DNA of 25,208 bases from Candidatus Anoxychlamydiales bacterium (GTDB lineage Bacteria > Chlamydiota > Chlamydiia > Chlamydiales > SM23-39). The stretch is from positions 1-25,208 of the forward strand of contig JAAKFW010000001.1 in NCBI GenBank assembly GCA_011064905.1, given 5' to 3'. The position numbers were made by a program, and so were the translations under genes. Below the pieces are notes generated by a model that was not told where the DNA came from, searched no databases, and worked only from the letters and a program-made list of their open reading frames with translations. Below, in pieces: positions 1 through 8,292 of the stretch (position 1 is its first letter; each line of letters starts with the position of its first letter).

Positions 1-93
1 CAATCAGCTGCAGATATAGAAGTTGCATTTAACAAGATAAGTTTTAATATTTTTCAGACTCTACAAAAAATGGCTGAGAATAATTTAAATTAA
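1..93 (+). CDS. C-terminal end of an unknown gene (partial)
   Basis: An open frame runs in from the left edge for 30 codons and stops at TAA 91-93. The fragment is polar with spaced hydrophobic residues and reads like the amphipathic C-terminal helix of a small protein. The strong ribosome binding site of the next gene begins immediately after the stop, so the two are very likely co-transcribed. Too little is present to assign a family. Confidence 0.6.
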   Translation, partial: QSAADIEVAFNKISFNIFQTLQKMAENNLN

Positions 94-104
94 AGGAGGT
101 AAAA

Positions 105-539
105 ATGGCTCAAGGAAATACAAATATTCAAATGGCTCTAGCAACTCAAGCAATTGAGTCCATTGAAGTCTTAAATAAATCAAGAACAATCGATATTTAT
201 AGAAAGATTTTAGAGGCTCAAGAAGCAACAGACGCTACTGCTAAAACTCAAAAAAAACAGGCTCTCCCAGATGGTTTAGCACTGGCATTAACGGGGGTAT
301 CAATGGCAGCTTCAGCAATTTTTAATAAGCCAGATTTACTACCGACTTTAACTCAATTAAGCTCATCTTCTAGTTCTATTTGGTCTAAAAGACTAGAAGG
401 AAATGTAACCTCTCATTCTCATGAGTCTAGAGTTGCCGACATTGCAAGAGATCGTATTTCAAATACTGAGCATTCTACAGATAGATCTATAACTGATATA
501 GCAGAACAAGTTGGTAGGTTAAACCAAAAAGAAATATAA
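105..539 (+). CDS. Small Ser/Ala-rich hypothetical protein
   Basis: A 144-residue protein starting at ATG 105 behind a near-perfect ribosome binding site, AGGAGGT, at 94-100. I do not recognise the family. Residues 1-50 look like an amphipathic helix rich in Ala, Gln and Thr; about 56-72 form a mildly hydrophobic Ala/Leu/Gly stretch; a run of six Ser follows near 87-92; the rest is a polar, probably coiled C-terminal region. There is no signal peptide. The architecture (helical, weak hydrophobic centre, Ser-rich, polar tail) is like small type III secretion translocator-type or secreted proteins, but this is only an impression. It starts 11 bases after the previous stop, so it belongs to an operon that begins left of the window. 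Confidence 0.7.
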   Translation: MAQGNTNIQMALATQAIESIEVLNKSRTIDIYRKILEAQEATDATAKTQKKQALPDGLALALTGVSMAASAIFNKPDLLPTLTQLSSSSSSIWSKRLEGNVTSHSHESRVADIARDRISNTEHSTDRSITDIAEQVGRLNQKEI

Positions 540-544
540 AAAGA

Positions 545-564
545 CAAAACAATCTTTTGTTTTG
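545..564 (+). terminator. Short stem-loop after the 144-residue gene
   Basis: CAAAACAA (545-552) and TTGTTTTG (557-564) form a perfect 8-bp stem with a TCTT loop, a few bases after the stop codon at 539. No clear U-tract follows, so termination would be weak. It may separate the left operon from the mla operon starting at 617. Confidence 0.3.
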
Positions 565-616
565 CTAAGAAATTTCTAATTTCATATAGTCCGGCTTAGA
601 TAGACAAATTAGGCTT

Positions 617-1414
617 ATGTATATTATACTAAGGGATTCTTTTTTAAACTTTTTAGCTGGCGCTGGAGAATACATCAAATTAATATCAGATGTATCAAAA
701 ACTATATTCCAAAAATTCCCTAAATGGTCACTTATTAGAGATCAACTTTTTTCAATTGGAGTTATGTCACTTGGCGTAGTTGCAATAACAGGACTCTCAA
801 CGGGTGTAGTACTAGCAGCGCAAAGTATTTATCAACTAAGTTCTAAGGGCCTTGCTAACATCACAGGAATCATGGTTGCAAAAGCTATGATTACAGAATT
901 AGGACCGGTACTCACAGCTTTTATGGTAACAGGAAGAGTTGGAGCTGCTATGTGCGCTGAAATTGGAACGATGAAAGTAACCGAGCAAATTGATGCGATA
1001 AGATCGATGGCAGTAAACCCTAAAAGCTATTTAATAGCGCCGAGATTTATAGCGGGGATAGTTATGGTCCCGCTTTTAACAGTATTTTGTATTCTTATGG
1101 GAATTTTAGGAGGATATTTAATATCCACCTATTTTTTTCATATGAGCTCAGCGGCTTATTTCACACCTATGCCATTGCATATCACTCGTTTTGATATAAT
1201 TGCGGGAGCAGTAAAATCCATAATTTTTGGAATTTTGCTAGTTACTATTTGCTGTTATAAGGGTCTCAAAACTAAAGGCGGCGCTGAAGGGGTTGGAAAA
1301 GCAACAACTAATTCTGTGGTTATTAGCTATGTATCTATATTGATATCTGATTTTCTGATAACTCTAGCTTTAAATGCTATACATCTAAAAATTAAATATG
1401 GCTGGCACCTATGA
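617..1414 (+). CDS. mlaE: MlaE-family lipid ABC transporter permease
   Basis: The 265-residue permease of an MCE-type ABC transporter that moves phospholipid between inner and outer membrane. The family signature is clear in the middle: ELGPVLTAFMVTGRVGAAM, then AEIGTMKVTEQIDAIRSMAV and a Pro-Lys-x-Tyr-Leu-x-x-Pro-Arg motif (about residues 95-145). Hydrophobic segments lie near 45-68, 140-165, 195-213 and 233-255, and the length is usual for MlaE (about 260). The ATG at 617 has only a weak ribosome binding site. The stop overlaps the start of the ATPase gene by four bases (ATGA), so the two are translationally coupled. In E. coli the system also needs MlaB and MlaC; neither is visible here. 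Confidence 0.95.
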   Translation: MYIILRDSFLNFLAGAGEYIKLISDVSKTIFQKFPKWSLIRDQLFSIGVMSLGVVAITGLSTGVVLAAQSIYQLSSKGLANITGIMVAKAMITELGPVLTAFMVTGRVGAAMCAEIGTMKVTEQIDAIRSMAVNPKSYLIAPRFIAGIVMVPLLTVFCILMGILGGYLISTYFFHMSSAAYFTPMPLHITRFDIIAGAVKSIIFGILLVTICCYKGLKTKGGAEGVGKATTNSVVISYVSILISDFLITLALNAIHLKIKYGWHL

Positions 1415-2172
1415 TTAATATAAAAGATTTATATAAAACATATTCTAATCACTTGGTTTTAAAAGGACTTAACTTAGAAGTTAAAAGAGGTGAAATTCTA
1501 GTAATTTTAGGAAGATCAGGTGTTGGGAAAAGCGTACTTTTAAAACATATTATTGGGATAGAAAAACCAGATAGCGGGAAAGTTGAAATAGATGGAGTTG
1601 ATATTACAAATCTTTCATTTACTGATTTGTATAAACACATCAAAAATATGGGAATGCTTTTTCAGGGATCAGCCCTCTTTGATTCAATGAATATCGAACA
1701 AAACACTGGGTTTTATTTAGAATATAATCTAGATCCGATCTCTAAAAAGAAATTAAACAAAAAAGAGATCAAGGAAAAAGTTTGTGCAGCACTTCAAATG
1801 GTTGGTTTAGAAGATGCTAAAGAAAAGATGCCATCTGATTTATCCGGTGGCATGAAGAAAAGAGCAGCTCTTGCTAGGTTAATCGCATATAGACCGAAAA
1901 TACTTTTATATGATGAGCCTACAACTGGTTTAGATCCAATAACATCTAATCAAATAAATGAATTGATCGTTAAAACTCAAAATGAACTTGGAGGAACATC
2001 TATAATTGTAACTCATGATATTCATTCAGCTTGGTATGTAGCAGATAGGATAGCAATGCATAGAGATGGTAAAATAATTTATATAGATACTCCAGAGGAG
2101 TTTATTAAAATTGACGATCCTGATATTGCTTATTTAAAGAAGACTTTAACAAATTTTGAAAGGGGCAGATAA
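1411..2172 (+). CDS. mlaF: MlaF-family lipid ABC transporter ATPase
   Basis: A 253-residue ABC ATPase that powers the MlaE permease on the cytoplasmic side. All motifs are intact: Walker A GRSGVGKS (34-41), Q-loop Gln85 in LFQGSALFDS, signature LSGGMKKR (144-151), Walker B ILLYDEP with catalytic Glu169, D-loop GLDP, and switch His202 in VTHD. The LFQGSALFDS Q-loop and LSGGM(K/R)KR signature are typical of the MlaF/TTG2A branch. It overlaps mlaE by four bases and ends 15 bases before the MCE gene, so the three form one operon. Confidence 0.96.
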   Translation: MINIKDLYKTYSNHLVLKGLNLEVKRGEILVILGRSGVGKSVLLKHIIGIEKPDSGKVEIDGVDITNLSFTDLYKHIKNMGMLFQGSALFDSMNIEQNTGFYLEYNLDPISKKKLNKKEIKEKVCAALQMVGLEDAKEKMPSDLSGGMKKRAALARLIAYRPKILLYDEPTTGLDPITSNQINELIVKTQNELGGTSIIVTHDIHSAWYVADRIAMHRDGKIIYIDTPEEFIKIDDPDIAYLKKTLTNFERGR

Positions 2173-2187
2173 ACTAAGGTATAAAAA

Positions 2188-3396
2188 ATGTCTGATAAGC
2201 TAAAAAACATTTTAATAGGTTTGTTTGCACTGATGGCAATAATGATTATTGCTGGAACTGTACTTTTTCTGCAGCCCTCAATTGGCGATGGGGAAAAAAC
2301 CTTAAATGTAAGATTTTCAAATATAGCTGGAATAAACATAGGAACAAGAGTTACTTTTGCAGGAAAGCCGATTGGAGAAGTTGCCAAAATTTTAGAAGTG
2401 CAAGATGCAAGAGATGATCAAAGAGATGACTTCTCTAGAATCTACTGTTATCAACTAGTACTTAAAGTGGACTCAAGCATCGATGTTTATGAAAACGATA
2501 TTATCTCAATCCAAACAACCGGGCTTATGGGAGAAAAATCTATTGGTATCATCCCTAAATCTTCTCCTAAAGAAGCTAAACTCGTTACAAATGAAATCAT
2601 TTATGCAAAGTCTGTAGATTCTATTGAAAACACAGCTCAACAAATATCCCAGCTTTCAGATAAAGCAGAAAAAACCCTAGATAATTTCAATGTATGGTTT
2701 GAAAAAAACTCCCAAAGCATCTCTCTTGCAATGACGTCTGTCTCTAATCTTCTAAGCGACATAGACAATCAAAAAGTAATTTCATCAGTGCATAGCTCTA
2801 TTAACTCTTTTAATCAGAGTTTAAACCATGTGAATAGTGCTTTAAAAATTGTAGAAAAAAACAATACTTTTGATAAGCTAAATGTTTTAGTCGACAATAT
2901 CACTTTAACAAGCGATTTTATCTCTACTGAAGGCAAAGAGACTATGGAAAATATAAAATTATTAACTCAACATTTCAATAACTCAAAAACAAGTATTGGT
3001 AAACTTTTAACTACAGATGATTTATATTTAAAATTTAATGCTTTATTTGGTAAAGCTAACACTCTCTTTAACGATATAAATCAATATGGTGTTTTATTTC
3101 AGTATTCTAAAGGCTGGCAAAGACAAAGAACTAAAAGAGCAAATATCTTAGAATCTTTATCTACAGCAAAAAGCTTTAGAAGCTATTTTGAGACAGAAAT
3201 ATCAGATATTACAAGTTCTCTTGGCAGAATCAATACTCTTGTTGAAAAGTCAAGTGATCTCTCTCAAAAGCAGCGAATTGAAAATAGCGAAGCCTTCAAA
3301 AGAAACTATGCGTATCTTCTAAGGCAAGTCGAGAGTCTATTAAATATGGTAAAACTATATAATGAAGATCTATCAGATCAGTCTAATGATCAGTAA
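2188..3396 (+). CDS. mlaD: MCE-domain (MlaD-like) lipid transfer protein
   Basis: A 402-residue periplasmic protein anchored by one N-terminal membrane helix (about 8-28), followed by a single MCE domain (about 38-128; it includes RFSNIAGINIGTRVTFAGKP and the TTGLMGEKSIGI stretch). MCE subunits form hexameric rings that bind lipid and work with MlaE and MlaF. Residues 140-390 are predicted long helices with heptad character and many Ser/Asn, so this protein is about twice as long as E. coli MlaD (183 residues) and resembles MCE proteins with a long needle or coiled-coil extension. Its last 14 bases overlap the end of the convergent gene at 3383-5542. Confidence 0.92.
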   Translation: MSDKLKNILIGLFALMAIMIIAGTVLFLQPSIGDGEKTLNVRFSNIAGINIGTRVTFAGKPIGEVAKILEVQDARDDQRDDFSRIYCYQLVLKVDSSIDVYENDIISIQTTGLMGEKSIGIIPKSSPKEAKLVTNEIIYAKSVDSIENTAQQISQLSDKAEKTLDNFNVWFEKNSQSISLAMTSVSNLLSDIDNQKVISSVHSSINSFNQSLNHVNSALKIVEKNNTFDKLNVLVDNITLTSDFISTEGKETMENIKLLTQHFNNSKTSIGKLLTTDDLYLKFNALFGKANTLFNDINQYGVLFQYSKGWQRQRTKRANILESLSTAKSFRSYFETEISDITSSLGRINTLVEKSSDLSQKQRIENSEAFKRNYAYLLRQVESLLNMVKLYNEDLSDQSNDQ

Positions 3397-5542
3397 GCTT
3401 GATAGATTTTAAAAAGACTGCATCATACATTGAAGAAATCCCCTTTAAAACTTTGGCTCTATGGGTTAACATTTCAACGTCAATAGTGTTAATAGATGAT
3501 ATCATTCTTGTTAAATCTAAAGAGTTTATAGATCTTTCACGAATAAGCAAAGCAGGCCCGTATATGAGCCATCTAAAATAGTCCTCAGACTCTTTAGAAA
3601 AACTCACATTTTTCAAAATTTTCAAAAAGTTATAAAAGCAAGCTGCTGCTAAAGATCCATTATCTATAGCATCTTTATCAGAAAAGCTCATAACTTTTGG
3701 ATTATGCACCTCTATCAACTTTAGAACAAAGAAGTTATAAAATATTTCAATAAAATCTAGTCTATTTTTTCTAGTTAAGACATTTTTATTCATGAAAAAT
3801 TGCTTATGAATAAATTCTATTGCTTTATCCATAAACCTATAAAGCTCATCTGTAAATTTTATTGTAAAAGAGCCCTCTTTAGAAATAATTTCATTTCTAA
3901 AAATTTTTATAAAATCCGTAGCTTTATTTACATTCATATAAGTACCTGATTGATGATAAAAATCAGATTCTTTATCCAAAGTAACAATAACTATATTATT
4001 CTTAAAATCAGCTCTTTTCTCTAATAGCTCTATTGCTTGGCTTCTCGCTTGATCTTTATAAGAGTTTTTTCCCTGCAGGTTGATGAACAAATACTTTTGA
4101 TCTCTCTCAAAAGATCTTAAAAAACCTTTAAATGCATCTACAACCTCAGCTGATGATATAATGTATTGTTTAGTTGGGCTGGGACATCTAATGACATTTA
4201 ACTTATTTTTCTTATGATCTATCTCATATAACTTTAAAGGAGCGTTATCTTGAAGCAAAGGATCGAAAAGAGACATCTCTTCTAATCTAATAACATCTAA
4301 TATTTTCATGAGAGGTCCACTTGGATATGCATCTAATATAATCTGAATACTTTCATCATTCTCTAATATGGTATTGTAAAAGGAGGCTTTTTTAGGATAT
4401 TTAAATTTTCTTTTTTCATCCCCTTTTCTAATAAGCATATGGATAAAACCGATCACCTCTTGCTTTATAAAAGAGTTTCTTAAAAAAAAGTTTTCACATA
4501 GAGTATGAACTAGATCTATAATGCATTTAGCTCTCTTATCATCAATGTCATAAGCTATAATTTTTTGATATTCATCTGTAGATATAATATCCCTTAAAAA
4601 ACTTTGAAAATCATGAAAATATTCTATGGAATTTTTATAAAAACTACTAGTTATCAAATGTCTAGGATTAGCCGCTAAATCAAGAGCAAAGATTGCCTCA
4701 TTTATTAAAGTGACAATTTGAGAGTTTATATTTTTATGAAAATTTTGAAAAAAATACTTATCAATAATCTTTTGAGACTTTTCTAAAATATCAACAGCTG
4801 ATCTTTGAAAGTCTTTATCTAAAAAAATTCTAATTCTGAGTAACGGATCATCTTCAATATCTTTTAATGAACTCTCATCATAAGTGCAAAAAAGCTTAAT
4901 ATTACGAATTAGCTCATGATCAAAAAATGGCTTTTCTTCATCATCTACTAAATAAAAAAGCTCATAATCTTCATCTTTTTTCAGGGTTTCAAAATCCTTC
5001 AAACCACTTTTTTCAATATCTAATAAAAGCGAGTGTTCGTTCTCTAGCCATTTTTTATCCCAAGGCTCTTCCCCTTCTAAACTTTGAGTAAATTTTTTAG
5101 AGATACTATCTACATAAAAACTTTTAAGATCTTTATATTCAGTTGTATCTACAATTTTTTCAATATTTGGGACATCTTCTAAAAGATCAAAATACTTATC
5201 AACCTTATTTGCAGCATCTGTTGCCATAACCATTATAGCTTGAATACCTTTTCTGCTTTTAGGATCATCAAAATCTATAAAATCCCTTTCATAAATCTTT
5301 ATTAGATAATCTAAGACTACTTTATAGGTATCTTTTATACTCTCTATTAAAGACTCGGCATCATCCGAGATAAACCAATCCATAGATCTATAGCTAAACG
5401 CTTCATCTTCAATAACAATTTTATGTTTTTTCACAATCCCAATAGGCTCTTTAGCATCGATTTTCATCTCGCTTAAAGCTCCCAAGTTAGCTAAAGCATC
5501 ATGAATTGTTAACTCTATTATCTCTTTAGTTTTCTGTCTCAA
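3383..5542 (-). CDS. Large hypothetical cytoplasmic protein, 719 residues
   Basis: I do not recognise this family. The protein is mostly helical, acidic-basic mixed and rich in Asp, Lys, Ile and Phe, with no signal peptide or membrane segment. The middle (about 420-560) alternates beta-like stretches (for example KYLFINLQGKNS, NNIVIVTLDKESD) with helices and could be an alpha/beta domain; the flanks look all-helical. The longest frame begins at TTG 5542, directly after an in-frame stop; the first in-frame ATG is codon 27 (5464), preceded by GGGAG about 11 bases upstream. Either could be the start. The gene converges on the MCE gene with a 14-base overlap, so the two are not co-transcribed. 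Confidence 0.8.
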   Translation of the reverse strand: MRQKTKEIIELTIHDALANLGALSEMKIDAKEPIGIVKKHKIVIEDEAFSYRSMDWFISDDAESLIESIKDTYKVVLDYLIKIYERDFIDFDDPKSRKGIQAIMVMATDAANKVDKYFDLLEDVPNIEKIVDTTEYKDLKSFYVDSISKKFTQSLEGEEPWDKKWLENEHSLLLDIEKSGLKDFETLKKDEDYELFYLVDDEEKPFFDHELIRNIKLFCTYDESSLKDIEDDPLLRIRIFLDKDFQRSAVDILEKSQKIIDKYFFQNFHKNINSQIVTLINEAIFALDLAANPRHLITSSFYKNSIEYFHDFQSFLRDIISTDEYQKIIAYDIDDKRAKCIIDLVHTLCENFFLRNSFIKQEVIGFIHMLIRKGDEKRKFKYPKKASFYNTILENDESIQIILDAYPSGPLMKILDVIRLEEMSLFDPLLQDNAPLKLYEIDHKKNKLNVIRCPSPTKQYIISSAEVVDAFKGFLRSFERDQKYLFINLQGKNSYKDQARSQAIELLEKRADFKNNIVIVTLDKESDFYHQSGTYMNVNKATDFIKIFRNEIISKEGSFTIKFTDELYRFMDKAIEFIHKQFFMNKNVLTRKNRLDFIEIFYNFFVLKLIEVHNPKVMSFSDKDAIDNGSLAAACFYNFLKILKNVSFSKESEDYFRWLIYGPALLIRERSINSLDLTRMISSINTIDVEMLTHRAKVLKGISSMYDAVFLKSIKLTDH

Positions 5543-5927
5543 CTACTTACCTATAATTACTATACAGTTTATGTCGCTTTCTAACTTAATTATTATATTA
5601 TGCTCATTATTAATTCAACTTTATTACATAAAATGCTAACAATAATTTATCTATATAAAAACGAGCTGCATTCAACTAAAAGATCATAAATGAGTTAAAA
5701 CCCAAAACCTCATTTTTTTGAAATTTTGCTCTTTTTTTAATCAATCCTCTCCAAAAATTTGGAATCTTTACCAAAAATTAAAAAAAAGTTTATAGAAATT
5801 TAAAATATTTTTTTCCAAAAAATAGGCTATGTGTTATATCTATGTAGTTTTTTTTAGAAACCATAAACAAAATATTTTACTTTTTTTCGCTTAAAGCCCT
5901 AAAAGTAAAAAACATAAGGAGAAATTT
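5543..5927. other. Intergenic region between divergent genes
   Basis: 385 AT-rich bases between the 719-residue gene (minus) and the 5928 gene (plus); both promoters should lie here. On the minus strand TATAGT lies about 25 bases before TTG 5542 and could be a -10 box. On the plus side a T8 tract at 5848-5855 precedes the gene by about 75 bases. A 29-codon ATG frame at 5600-5689 has no ribosome binding site and is probably chance. I see no RNA gene or repeat. Confidence 0.5.
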
Positions 5928-6548
5928 ATGAGTAAATTATCTAGTATCTCTAATTTTTTTTATACAAAGCCAACTGATGCTAAAGTAGCATCTTTTGCCT
6001 ACACAGATGCAGAAGGAAAAAACCAAGATGGATCTGCAGTTACTCTAACAGCCGGAAAAGTTTCGCGCACAGTTATTTTTGATCCTGAAAAAGAGAATTA
6101 TCAAATATTAAAACCGACAGGCCTTAGCCTGAATCAAAGAGTTGTTGTTTTGGATGGCAAGGAAAATGAGTTTGTAGCAAAACCTATTTCCAGCACTCTA
6201 GATTTGAAAGGCTGGAAGTCAATCAAAGGTGGTGCTTTAGAAGATGAAGCTGCAACCAAAGCTTTTGCTTCAAATGTTGTTGAAAAGGCAATAAACTTTA
6301 AAGCTAGTAGATTCTTTAGATGGTCTGCTCAATCTGTTTCTAGTGGAGTTTCTAAAGCCTATTCTAATCTTAACGGCAAAAAAGTAGCTCTATTTACTAC
6401 AGGAGCACTACTAGCAGTTGGTGCATATTGGGTTTATACGAACCCTTCTGCTTGTGAAACAAAGCTTAAAGAATTTCAAGAGGCTGCAATTCACGATAGT
6501 AAAATGGCTAACGCTTGGTTAGGTTTTCGAGCGTACATTGGATTCTAA
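5928..6548 (+). CDS. Hypothetical protein with one C-terminal-half membrane helix
   Basis: A 206-residue protein of unknown family, starting at ATG 5928 after a good AAGGAG ribosome binding site. Residues 15-100 look beta-rich and soluble (for example SRTVIFDPEKENYQIL, RVVVLDGKENEF); 105-148 look helical; 151-170 (KKVALFTTGALLAVGAYWVY) form a single membrane helix, followed by a 36-residue polar tail. There is no N-terminal signal peptide. The layout, soluble domain first and a membrane helix late, fits a type III secreted membrane-inserting effector, but this is inference. It is 29 bases upstream of the 6578 gene, probably in one transcript. Confidence 0.75.
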   Translation: MSKLSSISNFFYTKPTDAKVASFAYTDAEGKNQDGSAVTLTAGKVSRTVIFDPEKENYQILKPTGLSLNQRVVVLDGKENEFVAKPISSTLDLKGWKSIKGGALEDEAATKAFASNVVEKAINFKASRFFRWSAQSVSSGVSKAYSNLNGKKVALFTTGALLAVGAYWVYTNPSACETKLKEFQEAAIHDSKMANAWLGFRAYIGF

Positions 6549-6577
6549 AAAAATAAATAAAAAATAGAGGAAAAAAT

Positions 6578-7297
6578 ATGTCAGTTAATAGCGCAACATT
6601 TGTAAAATCAGTTACCATTTCTTCTGAAGATGGTAACAAAATAGCAATTGCTACTAAGTGGAAGGTTAACTTTAAAGCAACTTCAACGCTGTCTTTCAGC
6701 TCTACAAAAACCTATCACGTTGTAATTCTAAACGAGCAAAAACGAAAGGGTTTGCTTGGACGTTCGAGCACTAATATGTCAGCCTATGTAACGAATACAA
6801 TCCCTAAAAAGAGTGATTTATCTAAATCTACTCTGCATTTAGAAGCTGATAGTGATAATGAAGTATTAAATGATCATTTAAAGAATCCAATATGCTCATT
6901 TAAAAAAACGGATTTAGTAGATCTAGGATTCACTATTGATAAAGCTGAGTTTGAAAAAGTTGACTCTATCTCTCCTGAGATAATAAAAAATATTGGAGAT
7001 TTTCTAAAAACATACTTAGAAGCAACTTCTTCTTCCTCGTCTTCTTCTTCTTCTTCTTCTTCTTCAAAAGCAGAAGAAAAAAAGGCAGAGACTAAAACTG
7101 AAGATAAAGTAGAAGAAAAAGCATCCGCTACCACAAAAAAAGATGCTCTCAAACCATTAGACTCATCTAAAGGTTGGACAAGACCTTCTCTATCCAATTT
7201 ATGTGCTAGAGCCACACCTTTAGTAGCTGGTTTTGTTTTCTCTGCTACAGCATTAGCTATATCTCATTTTGTATCCTCAGAGGGAAATATAGTCTAA
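6578..7297 (+). CDS. Putative tail-anchored effector with poly-Ser linker
   Basis: A 239-residue protein behind the ribosome binding site AGAGG. The N-terminal half is beta-rich and contains a KWKVNF (27-32) ... TYHVVIL motif also found in the proteins at 8293 and 16021. A run of 13 Ser (151-163) is followed by a charged Lys/Glu linker (164-195) and a single C-terminal membrane helix (about 212-231), leaving only about eight residues after it. No signal peptide is visible. This is a classic tail-anchor layout, suggesting delivery to a host membrane if the protein is secreted; that role is inferred. It probably shares a transcript with 5928, and a strong terminator follows. Confidence 0.75.
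   Translation: MSVNSATFVKSVTISSEDGNKIAIATKWKVNFKATSTLSFSSTKTYHVVILNEQKRKGLLGRSSTNMSAYVTNTIPKKSDLSKSTLHLEADSDNEVLNDHLKNPICSFKKTDLVDLGFTIDKAEFEKVDSISPEIIKNIGDFLKTYLEATSSSSSSSSSSSSSKAEEKKAETKTEDKVEEKASATTKKDALKPLDSSKGWTRPSLSNLCARATPLVAGFVFSATALAISHFVSSEGNIV
7028..7066 (+). repeat. TCT/TCN trinucleotide repeat encoding 13 Ser
   Basis: Thirteen consecutive Ser codons, nine of them after the third being TCT (eight in a row) with a final TCA. The unit is three bases, so length changes by slippage would alter linker length without breaking the frame. Confidence 0.9.
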
Positions 7298-7319
7298 CTT
7301 CTCATTAAATCTTTTAACA

Positions 7320-7358
7320 AATCCCCTACTAAATTTATTTAGTGGGGGATTACTTTTT
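7320..7358 (+). terminator. Rho-independent terminator after the 6578 gene
   Basis: Arms 7320-7334 and 7337-7351 are complementary over about 15 positions with one G-T wobble; in practice the inner A-T pairs open to make the loop. The stem has a CCCCTAC/GTGGGGG core and is followed by ACTTTTT. It lies 22 bases after the plus-strand stop and overlaps the stop of the convergent gene at 7350. Confidence 0.8.
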
Positions 7359-7721
7359 CATTTTTAAATGTTTTAACTCTAGATAATTAGTAAAGTAGCT
7401 AAATACCCAAACTAACGATCCACCAAGAACTATCCCTAAAATATTAGATGTAACACCAAAATCCACAATACTAATGATTATAAATGATAGATAACTTATC
7501 ACAAATCCAATAATAGCTATTTTTAAATTAGTAATCTCTACCTCTAGAAGAACTAGAACTGGAACGATAATAGAATTTAAAAACCCAACAACTATTGAAA
7601 ATAAAATATCAGCTCCTATATTTGGAACATTTTCATAAAATTGAATAGTGATTCCAGGCATAACCCTGGCTGCAAAAAAAACAATTAAAAAATTTAGAAA
7701 AAACGATCTTAAGTATGTCAT
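7350..7721 (-). CDS. Small four-helix membrane protein, phage-holin-4 / YvlD-like
   Basis: A 123-residue integral membrane protein with four hydrophobic segments (about 4-22, 34-58, 64-86, 90-112) and a Lys-rich C-terminus. The RSFFLNFLIVFFAARVMPGI start, the VGFLNSIIVPVLVLL segment and the four-helix length resemble the YvlD/phage-holin-4 superfamily of bacterial membrane proteins of unclear function; despite the name these are usually chromosomal. It shares a four-base ATGA overlap with the upstream paralogue (7718-8107), with which it aligns along its whole length (MTY-x-x-S start, FLNS, NLKI/HLKV, SYxTNxLExKH end). Confidence 0.7.
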   Translation of the reverse strand: MTYLRSFFLNFLIVFFAARVMPGITIQFYENVPNIGADILFSIVVGFLNSIIVPVLVLLEVEITNLKIAIIGFVISYLSFIIISIVDFGVTSNILGIVLGGSLVWVFSYFTNYLELKHLKMKK

Positions 7722-8107
7722 TTTTCTTCTCTTTCCTTTTCTTTCATATAGTGTTTAATTTCGAGATGGTTAGTCAGATAAGAGACAAACCAAACAATTA
7801 AAGATGTCCAGATATAAGCGCCTGCTGCTGTAATTTTAATCCCAACCGGCAAGATATTTACAATTGAGTAAGCTGCAAAGCTAATAATAAAGCTAGAAAG
7901 ACCTACTTTTAAATGAGTTGATTTAATTTTAAAAAGCACAATCACTGGATAAATCAAAGAGTTCAAAAACCCAACTAAGAAAGCAAAAATCAGATCGCCA
8001 CCGATGTGAGGCAGCTTTGAATAATAATCGATTTCGACATTTGGTATAACGTGATTTACAAAAAACACTGTCAGGAAATTTATAATAAGGCTTTTGAAAT
8101 AGGTCAT
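7718..8107 (-). CDS. Small four-helix membrane protein, paralogue of the next gene
   Basis: 129 residues, four membrane segments, with the same landmarks as its neighbour: an N-terminal NFLTVFFVNHVIPN, VGFLNSLIYPVIVLF in helix 2, HLKVGLSSFIISF in helix 3 and SYLTNHLEIKHYMKEK at the end. AGGGTG sits just before the ATG at 8107. The stop overlaps the start of the second copy (ATGA), so this is a tandem duplication translated as a coupled pair. The closest recognisable superfamily is YvlD/phage holin 4; the function is unknown. Confidence 0.7.
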   Translation of the reverse strand: MTYFKSLIINFLTVFFVNHVIPNVEIDYYSKLPHIGGDLIFAFLVGFLNSLIYPVIVLFKIKSTHLKVGLSSFIISFAAYSIVNILPVGIKITAAGAYIWTSLIVWFVSYLTNHLEIKHYMKEKEREEK

Positions 8108-8292
8108 AAAACACCCTTTTTTGTTTTTATAACACCTTAATTAAAATATTGCAATTTGCCTCATTTAAAAAATATAAAAATTTTTAATTTTATTTTCACA
8201 AAGGCAGAAAATACAGCCGTAGATAAACCCATTTTAATAAAAGTCCTATTTTGTTAAAATTTAAACCTTTTAAAAAATTAATAAGGACAAAT

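Noticed and set aside
5600..5689. 29-codon ATG frame in the 5543-5927 gap
   Set aside because: No ribosome binding site, Leu/Ile/Lys/His composition expected from AT-rich DNA, and it overlaps the likely divergent promoter region.
6874..7215. 113-codon minus-strand frame opposite the poly-Ser gene
   Set aside because: It overlaps a well-supported plus-strand gene, and its Glu run is the antisense of the Ser repeat.
7350..8107. Phage holin pair as sign of a prophage
   Set aside because: No integrase, lysin, capsid or tail gene is nearby, and YvlD/holin-4-like proteins are commonly chromosomal.
8251..8292. TTG start extending the 8293 gene by 14 residues, giving a signal-peptide-like beginning
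   Set aside because: No ribosome binding site before the TTG, whereas ATG 8293 has AAGGAC; the core also lines up with the paralogue at 16021 from that start.
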